Shown: positions 9,880-19,264, numbered from the stretch's first letter. The stretch is DNA of 51,339 nucleotides from Nitriliruptorales bacterium (GCA_009379795.1 WHTC01000002.1:1-51339); one strand, 5' to 3'. A program made the numbers and translations. The notes: generated from the sequence alone by a model not told the origin.

Positions 9880-9922
9880 GGGTCAGCTCCGGGGTAGAGC
9901 ACCGGGAAGCCGAACTGATCCG

Positions 9923-9957
9923 GCCGATAGATACACACTGCAATATGTACTATCGGC
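9923..9957. promoter_or_regulatory. Inverted repeat between ykoE and clpB (candidate operator)
   Basis: GCCGATAG at 9923-9930 and CTATCGGC at 9950-9957 are perfect 8-base inverted arms with a 19-base A/T-rich centre (TACA and TGTA continue the dyad). It lies in an otherwise very G+C-rich region, 44 to 78 bases upstream of ykoE. On the minus strand TTGACT at 9962-9957 abuts it and could be a -35 box. A repressor site for the transporter is the simplest reading; a leader hairpin is the alternative. Confidence 0.5.
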
Positions 9958-10044
9958 AGTCAAGGGAAGGTTCTACCTGCCCGGTCACGGATCACCCATG
10001 CCAGGAAGCTGATTCAGACCAGCGGCGGCTGGGCCCGGCGCTGC

Positions 10045-10050
10045 TAGCAT
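10045..10050 (+). promoter_or_regulatory. Candidate -10 box of clpB (leaderless start)
   Basis: TAGCAT ends seven bases before the clpB ATG and no Shine-Dalgarno sequence is present, so transcription would begin at or next to the A of ATG. No clear -35 box is visible. No HspR-type (HAIR) or CIRCE repeat was recognised. Confidence 0.4.
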
Positions 10051-10057
10051 TGCCGTC

Positions 10058-12637
10058 ATGAACATTGAGCGATTCACACTCAAGTCTAGTGAGGCGCTGC
10101 AAGCCGCCGTGAGCCTCGCGTCGCAGCGGGGGAACCCGGAGGTGGTGCCCGCGCATGTCCTGCACGCCCTGCTCGGCCAGTCGGAGGGTCCTGTCTACCC
10201 GATCCTCGGCCGGCTTGGTGTGACGCCGGCGACGCTGCGGGCGGCGGTCGAGGAGGGGCTCGGCCGCGTCCCCGCGGCCATGGGCTCCACCGGCCAACCC
10301 GGCCTCTCGCGACCGCTGGTCACCGTGCTCGACGACGCGCAGGCCCGGGCCGGCGCGCTGGGCGATGACTACACCTCCACCGAGCACCTGCTGCTCGCCT
10401 TGTCGGAGAGCCGCGACGCGGCCGGGAAGGTGCTGCGCGACGCCGGCGTGTCAGGAGACGCGCTGCTCGGCGCGCTCCGTGAGGTGCGCGGCAACCAGCG
10501 CGTGACCTCCCAGACGCCCGAGTCGACCTACGAGGCGCTGGAGCGTTACGCGATCGACCTGACCGCACGCGCCCGTGAGGGTGAGCTCGACCCGGTCATC
10601 GGCCGCGACGAGGAGATCAGGCGGGTCATCCAGGTGCTCTCCCGGCGAACCAAGAACAATCCGGTGTTGATCGGCGACCCTGGTGTCGGCAAGACCGCCG
10701 TCGTCGAGGGACTGGCCCAGCGCATCGTCGCCGGCGACGTCCCGGAGAGCCTGAAGGACCGCCGCGTGGTCGGGCTCGACCTGGGCGCCATGATCGCCGG
10801 GGCCAAGTACCGCGGCGAGTTCGAGGAGCGCTTCAAGGCGGTCCTCACCGAGATCGAGGCCGCCGAGGGTCGCATCATCACCTTCGTCGATGAGTTGCAC
10901 ACCATCGTCGGGGCCGGTCAGGCCGAAGGTGCGATGGATGCGGGCAACATGCTCAAACCCATGCTGGCCCGCGGCCGGCTGCGCATGATCGGAGCGACCA
11001 CGCTCGAGGAGTACCGCGACGTCGAGAAGGACAAGGCGCTGGAGCGGCGCTTCCAGCCGGTCTTCGTCGGCGAGCCGAGCGTTGCCGACACCGTGGCCAT
11101 CCTGCGAGGCCTGAAGGAGCGCTACGAGGTCCATCACGGCGTGCGCATCACCGATTCGGCCCTCGTGGCCGCCGCGCGGTTGTCGGATCGCTACTTGACC
11201 GACCGGTTCCTGCCGGACAAGGCGATCGATCTGATCGATGAGGCGACCAGCCGTCTGCGCATCGAGATCGACTCGATGCCTTCCGAGATCGACGTGCTCG
11301 ACCGTCGTGCCAAGCAGTTGGAGATCGAGAAGGCCGCCATCGACGGCGAGGACACCGAGGATCCGGGGGCGCACGAGCGCCTGCGCGAGATCGAGAGCGA
11401 CCTCGAATCCCTGCGGGGCGAGCTGGCCACGCTGACCGCTCACTGGGAGGCCGAGAAGGCGGCGATCGAACGCATCCGCGCGCTGAAATCACAGATCGAG
11501 GGCGCCCGCGAAGAAGCCGAGCGCGCCGAGCGCGACGGTCAACTGCAGCGCGCCGCGGAGCTGCGCTACGGCAGGATCCCGACCGCCGAGCGCGACCTGG
11601 AGCAGGCCAACCAGGCACTCGCCGAGCTGCAGGCCTCGCAGCGCATGCTGAAGGAGGAGGTCGACGCCGAGGACGTCGCCGAGGTCGTCTCCAAATGGAC
11701 AGGCGTACCCGTCTCCCGTCTGATGGAGGGCGAGCGCGACAAGCTCGTGCACCTGGAGGGGCTCCTCCACGACCGCGTGGTGGGCCAGGACGAGGCGGTC
11801 AAGGCGGTCGCGGACGCGGTGCGGCGCTCGCGCGCCGGCCTGGCCGACCCCAACCGGCCTGTTGGCTCGTTTCTGTTCCTCGGCCCGACCGGTGTCGGCA
11901 AGACCGAGTTGGCGCGGGCCCTGGCGGGGTTCCTGTTCGACGACGAGCGGGCGATGATCCGCCTGGACATGGGCGAGTACGGCGAGCGGCACACGGTGTC
12001 ACGGCTGGTGGGGGCGCCTCCAGGGTACGTGGGGTACGAGGAGGGCGGCCAGCTCACCGAGCCGGTTCGTCGCCGACCGTACTCGGTCATCCTGCTCGAC
12101 GAAGTCGAAAAGGCGCATCCGGAGGTGTTCAACACCCTCCTGCAGGTTCTCGACGACGGTCGGCTGACGGACGGGCAGGGCCACACGGTGGACTTTCGCA
12201 ACACCGTGGTGATCATGACGTCCAACCTCGGCAGCACCTTCATCCTCGACCCGACTGAGTCCGACGCGGTCATCCGCGAGCGGGTCATGGCCGCGGTACG
12301 CGAGCACTTCAAGCCGGAGTTCCTGAACCGGCTGGACGAGATCCTGATCTTCACGCGGCTGTCGCAGGCGGACCTGCGGCGGATCGTCGAGGTGCAGCTG
12401 CGGCTGGTCCAGGAGCGCTTCGCCCAGCGTGACCTCACGCTGGAGGTGACCGACGCGGCCAAGGACTGGCTGGCCGAGCGCGGCTACGACCCGATCTACG
12501 GGGCGCGTCCGCTGAAGCGCGTGCTGCGCAAGGAGTTGGAGGACCGCGTGGCGCTTGCGCTGCTCGAAGGCCGCATCAGCGAAGGCTCCAAGGTCAAGGT
12601 CGACGTCAGCCTGGACGACCAGCTCCTGATCAGCTGA
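10058..12637 (+). CDS. clpB: ATP-dependent disaggregase ClpB
   Basis: A full-length 859-residue ClpB that resolubilises aggregated proteins with DnaK. Domain order: Clp N-domain (about 1-145, beginning [10 protein letters not shown]), first AAA+ domain with Walker A GDPGVGKT (206-213), coiled-coil middle domain (about 400-520, rich in Glu/Arg/Ala), second AAA+ domain with GPTGVGKTE (609-617) and the conserved [12 protein letters not shown] pore segment, then the C-terminal D2-small domain. No ClpP-binding loop tripeptide was noticed, as expected for ClpB. The thioesterase gene follows after 166 bases. Confidence 0.97.
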   Translation: MNIERFTLKSSEALQAAVSLASQRGNPEVVPAHVLHALLGQSEGPVYPILGRLGVTPATLRAAVEEGLGRVPAAMGSTGQPGLSRPLVTVLDDAQARAGALGDDYTSTEHLLLALSESRDAAGKVLRDAGVSGDALLGALREVRGNQRVTSQTPESTYEALERYAIDLTARAREGELDPVIGRDEEIRRVIQVLSRRTKNNPVLIGDPGVGKTAVVEGLAQRIVAGDVPESLKDRRVVGLDLGAMIAGAKYRGEFEERFKAVLTEIEAAEGRIITFVDELHTIVGAGQAEGAMDAGNMLKPMLARGRLRMIGATTLEEYRDVEKDKALERRFQPVFVGEPSVADTVAILRGLKERYEVHHGVRITDSALVAAARLSDRYLTDRFLPDKAIDLIDEATSRLRIEIDSMPSEIDVLDRRAKQLEIEKAAIDGEDTEDPGAHERLREIESDLESLRGELATLTAHWEAEKAAIERIRALKSQIEGAREEAERAERDGQLQRAAELRYGRIPTAERDLEQANQALAELQASQRMLKEEVDAEDVAEVVSKWTGVPVSRLMEGERDKLVHLEGLLHDRVVGQDEAVKAVADAVRRSRAGLADPNRPVGSFLFLGPTGVGKTELARALAGFLFDDERAMIRLDMGEYGERHTVSRLVGAPPGYVGYEEGGQLTEPVRRRPYSVILLDEVEKAHPEVFNTLLQVLDDGRLTDGQGHTVDFRNTVVIMTSNLGSTFILDPTESDAVIRERVMAAVREHFKPEFLNRLDEILIFTRLSQADLRRIVEVQLRLVQERFAQRDLTLEVTDAAKDWLAERGYDPIYGARPLKRVLRKELEDRVALALLEGRISEGSKVKVDVSLDDQLLIS

Positions 12638-12803
12638 GGCTTCGACCGACGTCAATCTCTACGAGCGCTACGGGCTCGAGATCGTCGCCGAGGGCCAGGT
12701 GCCTTACGGCGAGGCCGCGCCCTCTGTCCAGGCTCGACCCCTCGGCCGGTGCGGTGCACCGGTAGCCTCGGCAGCAGCAGGAGCGACGGGCGGGAGGGAA
12801 TGC

Positions 12804-13607
12804 GTGGTATCCGACTTCGACCGGGACACCATCGCTGAGGCGCAGGGCGATGGGCTGTACAAGGCCGAGATCAGCGGCAACTGGTCCGTCGGGGGCAAGC
12901 CCAACGGCGGATACCTCACGGCGCTGATCGCGCGCACCGCAGGCGACACGCTGGCCCACCCGGACCCGCTGAGCATCACCGCACACTTCCTGCGCGCCCC
13001 CACACCGGGCCCGGCCAGCCTGGACGTCGAGATGATCCGCTCCGGCCGGGCGCACGCCAACGTTGCCGCAGGGTTGCACCAGGACGACGGCGAGTGTGTC
13101 CGCATGCTCGGGGTGTTCGGCAACCTCGCCGCCGTGGACGGCCCCACCGCAGTCGACGCGCAACCCGTCGAACTCGCACCGCTGGAGCAGTGCGTCCCCG
13201 CTCAAGGCACGCTGCCGGGCGGCGTCGAAGTGACGCTCACCCGGCAGTTCGACAGCCGCTATGACCCGCGCACGATCGGGTGGGCGCGCGGCGAGCCCTC
13301 GGGGCGGGCGCATATAGGCGCATGGGTGCGCTTTGCGGACGGCCGCGAGCCGGACCTGTGGTCGTTGCTGCTCGTGGTCGACGCGCTGCCGCCCACGGTG
13401 TTCGACCTCGGCTTGAGCGGCTGGGTCCCCACGCTTGAGCTTACGACCCACCTGCGTGCCCGCCCCGCGGCGGGCTGGCTTCGGGTGTGGGTCCGCACGC
13501 GGTTCCTGATCGGCGGGTACCTGGAGGAGGACGCGGAGGTCTGGGACAGCGAGGACAAACTGGTCGCGATGTCCCGGCAACTGGCCATTGTTCCCCGAGG
13601 CGGGTGA
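12804..13607 (+). CDS. Acyl-CoA thioesterase-like protein (double hotdog)
   Basis: A 267-residue protein of the TesB-like double-hotdog superfamily. The first hotdog carries WSVGGKPNGGYLTALIAR and the ITAHFLRAP strand; the second includes HIGAWVRFADGR and the LELTTHLRARP / WVRTRF segment. Members hydrolyse fatty acyl-CoA or related thioesters; the substrate is not evident. The GTG at 12804 is preferred because GGGAGGGA precedes it; an in-frame ATG further up belongs to unconserved sequence. The gene stands between clpB and the CGS-like gene on the same strand. Confidence 0.8.
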   Translation: MVSDFDRDTIAEAQGDGLYKAEISGNWSVGGKPNGGYLTALIARTAGDTLAHPDPLSITAHFLRAPTPGPASLDVEMIRSGRAHANVAAGLHQDDGECVRMLGVFGNLAAVDGPTAVDAQPVELAPLEQCVPAQGTLPGGVEVTLTRQFDSRYDPRTIGWARGEPSGRAHIGAWVRFADGREPDLWSLLLVVDALPPTVFDLGLSGWVPTLELTTHLRARPAAGWLRVWVRTRFLIGGYLEEDAEVWDSEDKLVAMSRQLAIVPRGG

Positions 13608-13738
13608 GCGCATTGCCGGACCTCCCGGCCCTGGACGCCAGCCCGGCCAGCACCGCGGGCCGAGGCGAAGGACAGCCAGGAACAGGGGTCTCCATCCCGG
13701 GGGCGGTGGGCCACCCCACCCTGCGCTCCAGACGCCCG

Positions 13739-13744
13739 TACGAT
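13739..13744 (+). promoter_or_regulatory. Candidate -10 box of the CGS-like gene (leaderless start)
   Basis: TACGAT ends seven bases before the ATG at 13752 and there is no Shine-Dalgarno sequence in between. The geometry matches an actinobacterial leaderless promoter (TANNNT). A matching -35 box is not clear. Confidence 0.35.
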
Positions 13745-13751
13745 CGCCCTC

Positions 13752-14741
13752 ATGGACGACGGCAGCCTCCACCTCGCCACGGTTGTGGTGTCCGCCGGCC
13801 GCGGAGCGCGGCGGCCCGGTGATCCGTTCACGACGCCCGTCACCTTCGCGAGCGTCTTTCGCGCCGGCGGTGAGATTGCCTACGGCCGGGAGGGCAACCC
13901 GACCTGGGAGGCGCTTGAGGAAGCGCTTGGATTGCTGGAGGGCGGGCGGGCGCTCGCGTTCGCCTCCGGCATCGCGGCGATCGCCGCGGTCCTGGAGGAA
14001 CTGCCCCCCGCAGCCGTCGTGGTCGCACCGCGCAACGGCTACTCCGGCATGAGGGCGCTCCTGGTTGACGCGGAGCGCCGCTGCCGCCTCCGTGACAACA
14101 TGCTGGCGACGCCACTCGTGCAGCGGCCATTGGAGCACGGTGCCGACCTGGTCGTGCACTCGATCACCAAGTTCCTGGCCGGTCACTCCGACGTCGTTCT
14201 CGGTGCGGTCATCACCCCCGACCCAACGTGGCGTGAACGGTTGCACCGTCGTCGCACGATCACCGGCGCGATCCCGGGGCCGATGGAAGCCTTTCTCGCG
14301 CTGCGGGGGATGCGCACGCTCGATCTGCGCATGGAGCGGGCGCAGCGCACCGCCGGTGAGTTGGCCCACCGCCTGGCCGCGCACCCGGCGATCCGCCGGG
14401 TGCGGTACCCGGGGCTGGCCGAGGATCCCGGGCACGAGCGGGCCGCTCGGCAGATGCGGGGCTTTGGCGCGTTGCTGTCGGTGGAGGTGGTGGGCGGCCG
14501 CGCCGCCGCGGACGCCGTCTGCGACGCGGTCCGCCTGCTGGTCCCCGCGACCAGTCTGGGTGGCGTTGAGACGTCGCTGGAGCGGCGCAACCGCTGGCCG
14601 GGAGAGGAGGCGGTCCCCACGGCGCTCCTGCGCATCAGCGTGGGCTGCGAGCACATCGACGACCTGTGGCAGGACCTGCAGGCGGGCTTGTCGGCCGCCA
14701 TCGCTGTGGCGTGCCGGCCCCCTGCGGAGGGGTATGGATGA
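13752..14741 (+). CDS. Cystathionine gamma-lyase-like PLP enzyme, internally shortened
   Basis: A 329-residue Cys/Met-metabolism PLP enzyme. PLP-binding Lys140 is in HSITKF, Tyr97 in RNGYSGM, and the C-terminal half runs normally through [12 protein letters not shown] to the RISVGCE motif. Compared with actinobacterial relatives of about 380 residues, some 50-55 residues are absent between DAERRCRL and [11 protein letters not shown], around base 14080-14096. The lost block normally holds the ETPSNP substrate/phosphate motif and a core strand; the aspartate of the DNT motif is kept as Asp115. The frame is intact across the junction. Probably inactive or altered unless the deletion is an assembly error. 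Its stop overlaps the next start (ATGA). Confidence 0.85.
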   Translation: MDDGSLHLATVVVSAGRGARRPGDPFTTPVTFASVFRAGGEIAYGREGNPTWEALEEALGLLEGGRALAFASGIAAIAAVLEELPPAAVVVAPRNGYSGMRALLVDAERRCRLRDNMLATPLVQRPLEHGADLVVHSITKFLAGHSDVVLGAVITPDPTWRERLHRRRTITGAIPGPMEAFLALRGMRTLDLRMERAQRTAGELAHRLAAHPAIRRVRYPGLAEDPGHERAARQMRGFGALLSVEVVGGRAAADAVCDAVRLLVPATSLGGVETSLERRNRWPGEEAVPTALLRISVGCEHIDDLWQDLQAGLSAAIAVACRPPAEGYG

Positions 14742-15490
14742 CGTTGCTCGCCTGGCAGCGTGCCGGCACGCCGGCATCCCCCCGCCCCACGGCGGTGCTG
14801 ATCCACGGCTGGGCAGGCCACAGTTCGGAGTGGGAGACGGCGGGCTGGGCGGCGGGTCTGTCGGGCGCGGGCTTCGATGTCCTGGTCCCGGATCTGCCGG
14901 GGCATGCGGCGAGCGCCGAGGTGCGCATCCCCGGCGATGCCGCCCCGGCAGCGTGGACCGCGCAGGCCATGCTGACCGATCTGGACCGGCTCCACGTGAA
15001 ACAGATCGCCGTGGTGGCCTATGCCGACGCGTGCCCGGTCGCCGGCCATCTGCTCGTGCGTGCGCCCCAGGCGATCGACCGCGCGGTGTTCATCGGCTGC
15101 GACGACCGGGTGCTGCACCCCCAGGCTTCCGAAGCGGCACGAGCGCTCCGCGACCCCGACGCGCGGGTGTGGCACCTCGAGGCGGCCGAACTGGTCCGCC
15201 AGGCGCGCGCCGATCCCCGCCACGACGTCGGCAGCCTGGCGCGCTGGCTGGAGGAGAACTCCTGGCCCGCGGCGCCCCGCCTGGGCGCCTTGAGCCTCCC
15301 GGTGCTGTTCGCCGTGGGCACCGAGGACTCGCACCGGGCGCGGGCGCCGCGCCTGGCGGCGCTGTTCGCCGACGCGCGCCTGGTCACCGCCCCCGGGGAC
15401 GACCGCAGCGTGCTGTCGGCCGCCGCCCTGGTGAACACGGTTGTCGGCTTTCTACAGGACGGCGGGAGCGGGGTCGACGACGAGCCGTGA
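14738..15490 (+). CDS. Alpha/beta-hydrolase-fold protein lacking the serine nucleophile
   Basis: A 250-residue alpha/beta-hydrolase fold: the oxyanion-loop motif LIHGWAGHSSEW (residues 21-32) and VPDLPGHAAS are normal. The nucleophile elbow, usually G-x-S-x-G, reads AYADAC at 94-99, with alanine at the serine position, and the C-terminal GxH motif reads APGDDRS. It is therefore not expected to be a serine hydrolase; a binding or scaffolding role, or an unusual reaction, is possible. ATG overlaps the stop of the upstream gene, with GGAGGGG before it. The SGNH hydrolase gene follows after 57 bases. Confidence 0.8.
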   Translation: MTLLAWQRAGTPASPRPTAVLIHGWAGHSSEWETAGWAAGLSGAGFDVLVPDLPGHAASAEVRIPGDAAPAAWTAQAMLTDLDRLHVKQIAVVAYADACPVAGHLLVRAPQAIDRAVFIGCDDRVLHPQASEAARALRDPDARVWHLEAAELVRQARADPRHDVGSLARWLEENSWPAAPRLGALSLPVLFAVGTEDSHRARAPRLAALFADARLVTAPGDDRSVLSAAALVNTVVGFLQDGGSGVDDEP

Positions 15491-15547
15491 TAGTGATGGG
15501 TGATCGGGCCCGGCGACTGGCCCATCTCAACGAGGGAGACGATACGC

Positions 15548-16381
15548 GTGGCGGTTGCGGGTGCGCCCCGTCCCCGGTCCCGGCGCCGCGGGCGCGTGGG
15601 ATTACCGCTGGTGGCGGCGCTCGTGCTGGCGGCCGCGGTCCTGATCGTCCAGGCGTGGTGGGCCGCAAGGGGGGTGAGCCTGCCGACCGGACCGGGTTAC
15701 ACGGTTGATCTTACGGTCGCGCCCTACGGCCAGAGGATCGAGGAGACGCCAGGCGCGGTCATCGAGTTGGTGATGCTCGGCGACTCGACGGTCGCGGGGG
15801 TCGGCTCACCGACCGCTGCGGAAAGCCTGCCGGCGCTGGTCGCCCAGCGGGTGGCGGACCGCCTGGGCCGCGCGGTCCACGTCGTGGGGTACGGCGTCTC
15901 CGGTGCGTGCACCGACGTGGTCAGGGCGGAGCAGGTTCCGCTCATGCTTGATACCGGTGTCGATGTCGTGGTGATCGTGGTCGGGTCGAACGACGTCAGC
16001 CATCTGACGCCCGTGTGGAATATGCGGAGCCGTACCCAGGATCTGCTGGAGGCGGCGCGCAGCCAGTCGGGGGCGCCGGTGGTGCTCGGAGGGATCCCGC
16101 AGTTCCGCACAGTGCCCAGGCTGCAGCAGCCGTTGCGCTTCGTGACCGGGGTCTACGCCAACGCCTTGCGCGAACCCCAACGGGCGGCCGCCGCCTCGGA
16201 CCTGCCGGTGCGGTACGTCGACATCGCCGCCGAGGCCAGCCCGCGGTTCGTCGGCCGGCCGGAGTCGATGTCCGCTGACGGCTACCACCCCTCGCCCATG
16301 GGGTACGGCTTCTGGGCGGATGCGCTGGCTCCCGCGGTGGCCGCTGCGGCGAGCGACAGCACGGCCGGTGTCGCCTCATGA
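15548..16381 (+). CDS. Membrane-anchored SGNH/GDSL hydrolase
   Basis: A 277-residue protein with a basic N-terminus, one membrane helix at about residues 19-40 and an extracytoplasmic SGNH domain. All four blocks are present: GDST with Ser80, the GYGVSG glycine block, GSND with Asn148, and ADGYHPS with Asp244 and His247. Such enzymes are esterases, deacetylases or lipases acting outside the membrane. The GTG at 15548 is chosen for GAGGGAG upstream; GTG at 15500 is an alternative that adds 16 residues. The 3' end overlaps the FAD hydroxylase by ATGA. Confidence 0.85.
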   Translation: MAVAGAPRPRSRRRGRVGLPLVAALVLAAAVLIVQAWWAARGVSLPTGPGYTVDLTVAPYGQRIEETPGAVIELVMLGDSTVAGVGSPTAAESLPALVAQRVADRLGRAVHVVGYGVSGACTDVVRAEQVPLMLDTGVDVVVIVVGSNDVSHLTPVWNMRSRTQDLLEAARSQSGAPVVLGGIPQFRTVPRLQQPLRFVTGVYANALREPQRAAAASDLPVRYVDIAAEASPRFVGRPESMSADGYHPSPMGYGFWADALAPAVAAAASDSTAGVAS

Positions 16382-18066
16382 CGCCAAGGCCGGGGGACGG
16401 CGGACCGGCGCACCTGCCCGTCGTGGTGGTTGGTGGCGGGCCGGTCGGGGTGACGGCGGCGAGCCTGTTGGGCGCGGCCGGAGTGCCGGCGCTCGTCCTG
16501 GAGCGCGAGCGGGACGTCTACCATCTGCCACGGGCAGCGCACCTCGACGACGAGGTCATGCGGATCTTCCAGTCGCTCGGCGTGGCCGAGGAGGTCCTGG
16601 TCCACACCCGCCCCATGGCGAGCATGCAGGTGGTCGATGCCAACCGCCGAGTGCTGCTGCGGTTCCCCCGGTCCCGGCACGGCCCCTATGGCTATCCGGC
16701 GGCGAACATGTTCCATCAACCAGCGGTCGAGCAGGTGCTGCGCACAGCCGCCACCGAACGCCACGGCGTCACGCTCCGCACAGGTTCGGAAGTCGCGCGG
16801 GTGGAGCAGACGGCGGGAGCCGTGCGGGTGCATGCCAGGGAGCGCGACACCAGCAGCGAGTTCGTCATGGACGCGGACTTCGTGCTCGCCTGCGACGGTG
16901 CGCGCAGCCCTATCAGGGAGGCTTTGGGGATCGCCCTGCGCGGGCGGCGCTTCTCCCAGCGGTGGCTGGTGCTCGACGCTGTCGTCGAGGGTGGCCTCGC
17001 AGGGTTCCCCCACGCGCAGCAGGTCTGCGATCCCCGCCGCCCGGCGACCTACGTCCCGATGGGCGGTCCGCGCTACCGCTGGGAGTTCCAGATGCTCCCC
17101 GGTGAGCGCACCGAGGATCTGACGGACCCCCCGGTACTGGCGCGGCTGCTCGCTCCCTGGGTCGAGCGCAGCAGGGTGCGGATCGACCGGACCGCCAGCT
17201 ACACGTTTCGAGCGGTCGCGGCGGAGCGTTGGCGGGTGGGACGGATCTTCCTGCTGGGCGATGCCGTGCACCAGATGCCGCCCTTTCTGGGGCAGGGCCT
17301 GTGCGCGGGGATCCGCGACGCGCACAACCTGGCCTGGAAGCTGGCGCTGGTCGTGGCCGGCCGCGCCGACCCCGCGGTGCTGGACACCTATGAGGGGGAG
17401 CGGGCGCCACACGTCGCCGGGATCACCCGGCGTGCGGTGCTGTTCGGCGGCGTCATGCAAGGCGGCGGCCGGGGAGGCCACGGCATGCGCTGGCTGGCCT
17501 CACGCGCCGCGCTGGGTGTACCCGGGCTCCGGCGCCTGATCGAGCGACAGCAGGTCCCCGGGCTGCGTCCGGGGCCGCTGCTTCCGGCGGCGGTACGCGG
17601 GCCCGGCATGGGGGGCCGCCTGCTGCCCCAACCGGTTGTCATGCTGCCCGACGGCACACCCACCAGGCTCGACCACGTCCTGGGACCGGGCTTCGCGCTG
17701 ATCGGGTTCGGTAGCGATCCCCTTGGGGACTCGACCCCTGAAGCGCGGGCGGACTGGGAACGGCTGGATGTGCTCCCGGTGACGGTCACGCCGCCCGCGG
17801 CGGCCCCCCATGCTCACGCGGTCAACGACGTGACCGGCGTGCTGACGGACTGGGCGGCACGGCACCGCGCGTCGAGCGTTCTCGTACGGCCCGATCGCTA
17901 CATCTTCGGCGTGGCGGGAACGCATCCCCGAGCCGCGCCGTCCCCGGATCATCTGGCCGTGCTGCTGCGCAGGGCCCTTCGGCGCCCAGCGCAAGGCGAA
18001 GCGCCGCCCTTCGGGAGCGGGTCTTTCTACTCGGCCGCGCGGTACACCTCGATGAAGCGCAGGTAG
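16378..18066 (+). CDS. FAD-dependent aromatic hydroxylase (MhpA-like)
   Basis: A 562-residue flavoprotein monooxygenase. The FAD motif GGGPVG is at residues 19-24, followed by the ribose-binding Glu in VLERE; the second FAD motif is GDAVHQMPPFLGQGL from Gly294-Asp295; a thioredoxin-like C-terminal domain completes the class A phenol/3-hydroxyphenylpropionate hydroxylase architecture. It would use NAD(P)H and O2 to hydroxylate a phenolic ring. No ring-cleavage genes are nearby, so the substrate is open. It starts within the SGNH stop and its last 40 bases overlap the convergent IolC-like gene. Confidence 0.88.
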   Translation: MTPRPGDGGPAHLPVVVVGGGPVGVTAASLLGAAGVPALVLERERDVYHLPRAAHLDDEVMRIFQSLGVAEEVLVHTRPMASMQVVDANRRVLLRFPRSRHGPYGYPAANMFHQPAVEQVLRTAATERHGVTLRTGSEVARVEQTAGAVRVHARERDTSSEFVMDADFVLACDGARSPIREALGIALRGRRFSQRWLVLDAVVEGGLAGFPHAQQVCDPRRPATYVPMGGPRYRWEFQMLPGERTEDLTDPPVLARLLAPWVERSRVRIDRTASYTFRAVAAERWRVGRIFLLGDAVHQMPPFLGQGLCAGIRDAHNLAWKLALVVAGRADPAVLDTYEGERAPHVAGITRRAVLFGGVMQGGGRGGHGMRWLASRAALGVPGLRRLIERQQVPGLRPGPLLPAAVRGPGMGGRLLPQPVVMLPDGTPTRLDHVLGPGFALIGFGSDPLGDSTPEARADWERLDVLPVTVTPPAAAPHAHAVNDVTGVLTDWAARHRASSVLVRPDRYIFGVAGTHPRAAPSPDHLAVLLRRALRRPAQGEAPPFGSGSFYSAARYTSMKRR

Positions 18067-18938
18067 TTCTCGGCGATCTTGCCGGCCGCAACCTCGCGCT
18101 CGAGTGACCCGTCGAGGTGGTCCTTCAGCGCGTCCCACCAGATCGAACGGCCGATGGCGAACCCGACGAACCCCTCCACGGGAGCCGCCGCCTGCAGCCA
18201 CTGGTCGACCTTCGCCTCGTCGGCGCCACGGCCGAGGACCACGCACGCCACTCCATCGCGGCCGCCGCTACGGGCCTGGTCGGCCAGTGTCACGCAGTCA
18301 GCCTGGCTCTCCACGCCCTCGATCTTCCAGACATCCGGTTCGATGCCGGCGTCCTGGAACTCGGCGATCGCCCGGCGCATCAGGTCCGGTCGCACCTCGG
18401 CGTCGTAGCGGTCGGTGGATCCGTCGACCCTTGCCAGTTGATCTTCCTCGGCGGGGACCAACAGTTCGAACAGGAACTTGCGGTCCCGGTCGTGCAGCCA
18501 GTCCGACAGCCGCCTGAGACGATGTATCTGCAGCACGTTCGCCTCGCGGTCCTTCGAGTCCGGGTTGTGCCGCACCAGGACCTTGGAGAAGTCCGGGTCG
18601 AAACGCCCGATGTGGTCGCCGAACTCGTCCCCGTACTCGAAGTCGAACACGTCCTGCCCGCTCTTCTCCACCGGCATAGCGAGCTTCAGCCCGTGCTTGC
18701 GCGCCTGGATGGGAATGTCCGAGCCGGACTCCTCGTCGACCAGTACCCCCATCACCGAGGGATCCTCGCCTCCTTCTGCGGCGATCACCATGCCGTCGAA
18801 GATGACGCTCTTCGCGTCCTCAGTGCGTTTACGGTCGTCAGGGCTCGGGGTGCCGGAGATCCCGAGCATCTTCTTCTGGAATGAACCGCGATGGTCGAAC
18901 GCCAGGATGTAGAGCTTCCCGTCGTAGCCGAGCGCCAT
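18027..18938 (-). CDS. IolC-type aldolase domain protein (DUF2090)
   Basis: A 303-residue stand-alone version of the C-terminal DUF2090 domain of IolC-like proteins, a TIM-barrel related to 2-deoxy-5-keto-gluconate-6-phosphate aldolase in myo-inositol breakdown. Landmarks are LYILAFDHRGSF at the start, LVDEESGSD, and the Lys of DVWKIEGVE, which is in a position typical of a Schiff-base lysine. The ATG at 18938 has AGGAGGGG upstream; the longer frame is not needed. No other inositol catabolic genes are in the window, though ino1 is. Exact substrate is uncertain. Confidence 0.78.
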   Translation of the reverse strand: MALGYDGKLYILAFDHRGSFQKKMLGISGTPSPDDRKRTEDAKSVIFDGMVIAAEGGEDPSVMGVLVDEESGSDIPIQARKHGLKLAMPVEKSGQDVFDFEYGDEFGDHIGRFDPDFSKVLVRHNPDSKDREANVLQIHRLRRLSDWLHDRDRKFLFELLVPAEEDQLARVDGSTDRYDAEVRPDLMRRAIAEFQDAGIEPDVWKIEGVESQADCVTLADQARSGGRDGVACVVLGRGADEAKVDQWLQAAAPVEGFVGFAIGRSIWWDALKDHLDGSLEREVAAGKIAENYLRFIEVYRAAE

Positions 18939-19003
18939 ATGTGTCCCCTCCTGATCTTCAATCCCGGTGGTCATGCTAGGCCCGTCGGGCACGCGATGTG
19001 GCG

Positions 19004-19264
19004 TCAGGCCCGCCGCCGCCCGGCCACGGCCCGGTAGATCAGCAACGCGATGATCGAGCCGATGACAGCCCCGAAGAAGGTGTCGGTGCGCTGGAGGGCG
19101 AAGCCAGACCCGGTCAGTACTCCCCAGAGGGTGCCGCCCAGGAACGACCCGATGATTCCCAGGAGCATGGTGCCCAACAGACCCATGGGGTCCGGTCCGG
19201 GAACCAGGAACCTCGCCAGCGCTCCCGCCAGTAGCCCGACGATCAGAAGGATGATGATGCCCAC
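19004..19264 (-). CDS. GlsB/YeaQ/YmgE-family stress membrane protein
   Basis: An 86-residue protein with three membrane helices and the glycine-rich signature of the transglycosylase-associated (YeaQ/GlsB) family: GLLAGALARFLVPGPDPMG, then LLGIIGSFLGG. Its role is poorly defined; members are linked to stress responses in Gram-positive bacteria. The GTG start is set by AAAGGACGG eight bases before it and by the first helix; the longer open frame is a shadow. It is divergent from dodecin. Confidence 0.85.
   Translation of the reverse strand: MGIIILLIVGLLAGALARFLVPGPDPMGLLGTMLLGIIGSFLGGTLWGVLTGSGFALQRTDTFFGAVIGSIIALLIYRAVAGRRRA

Noticed and set aside
12630-14777. 715-codon open frame on the minus strand
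   Set aside because: It is antisense to the thioesterase and CGS-like genes, both with clear motifs, and its own translation is low-complexity.
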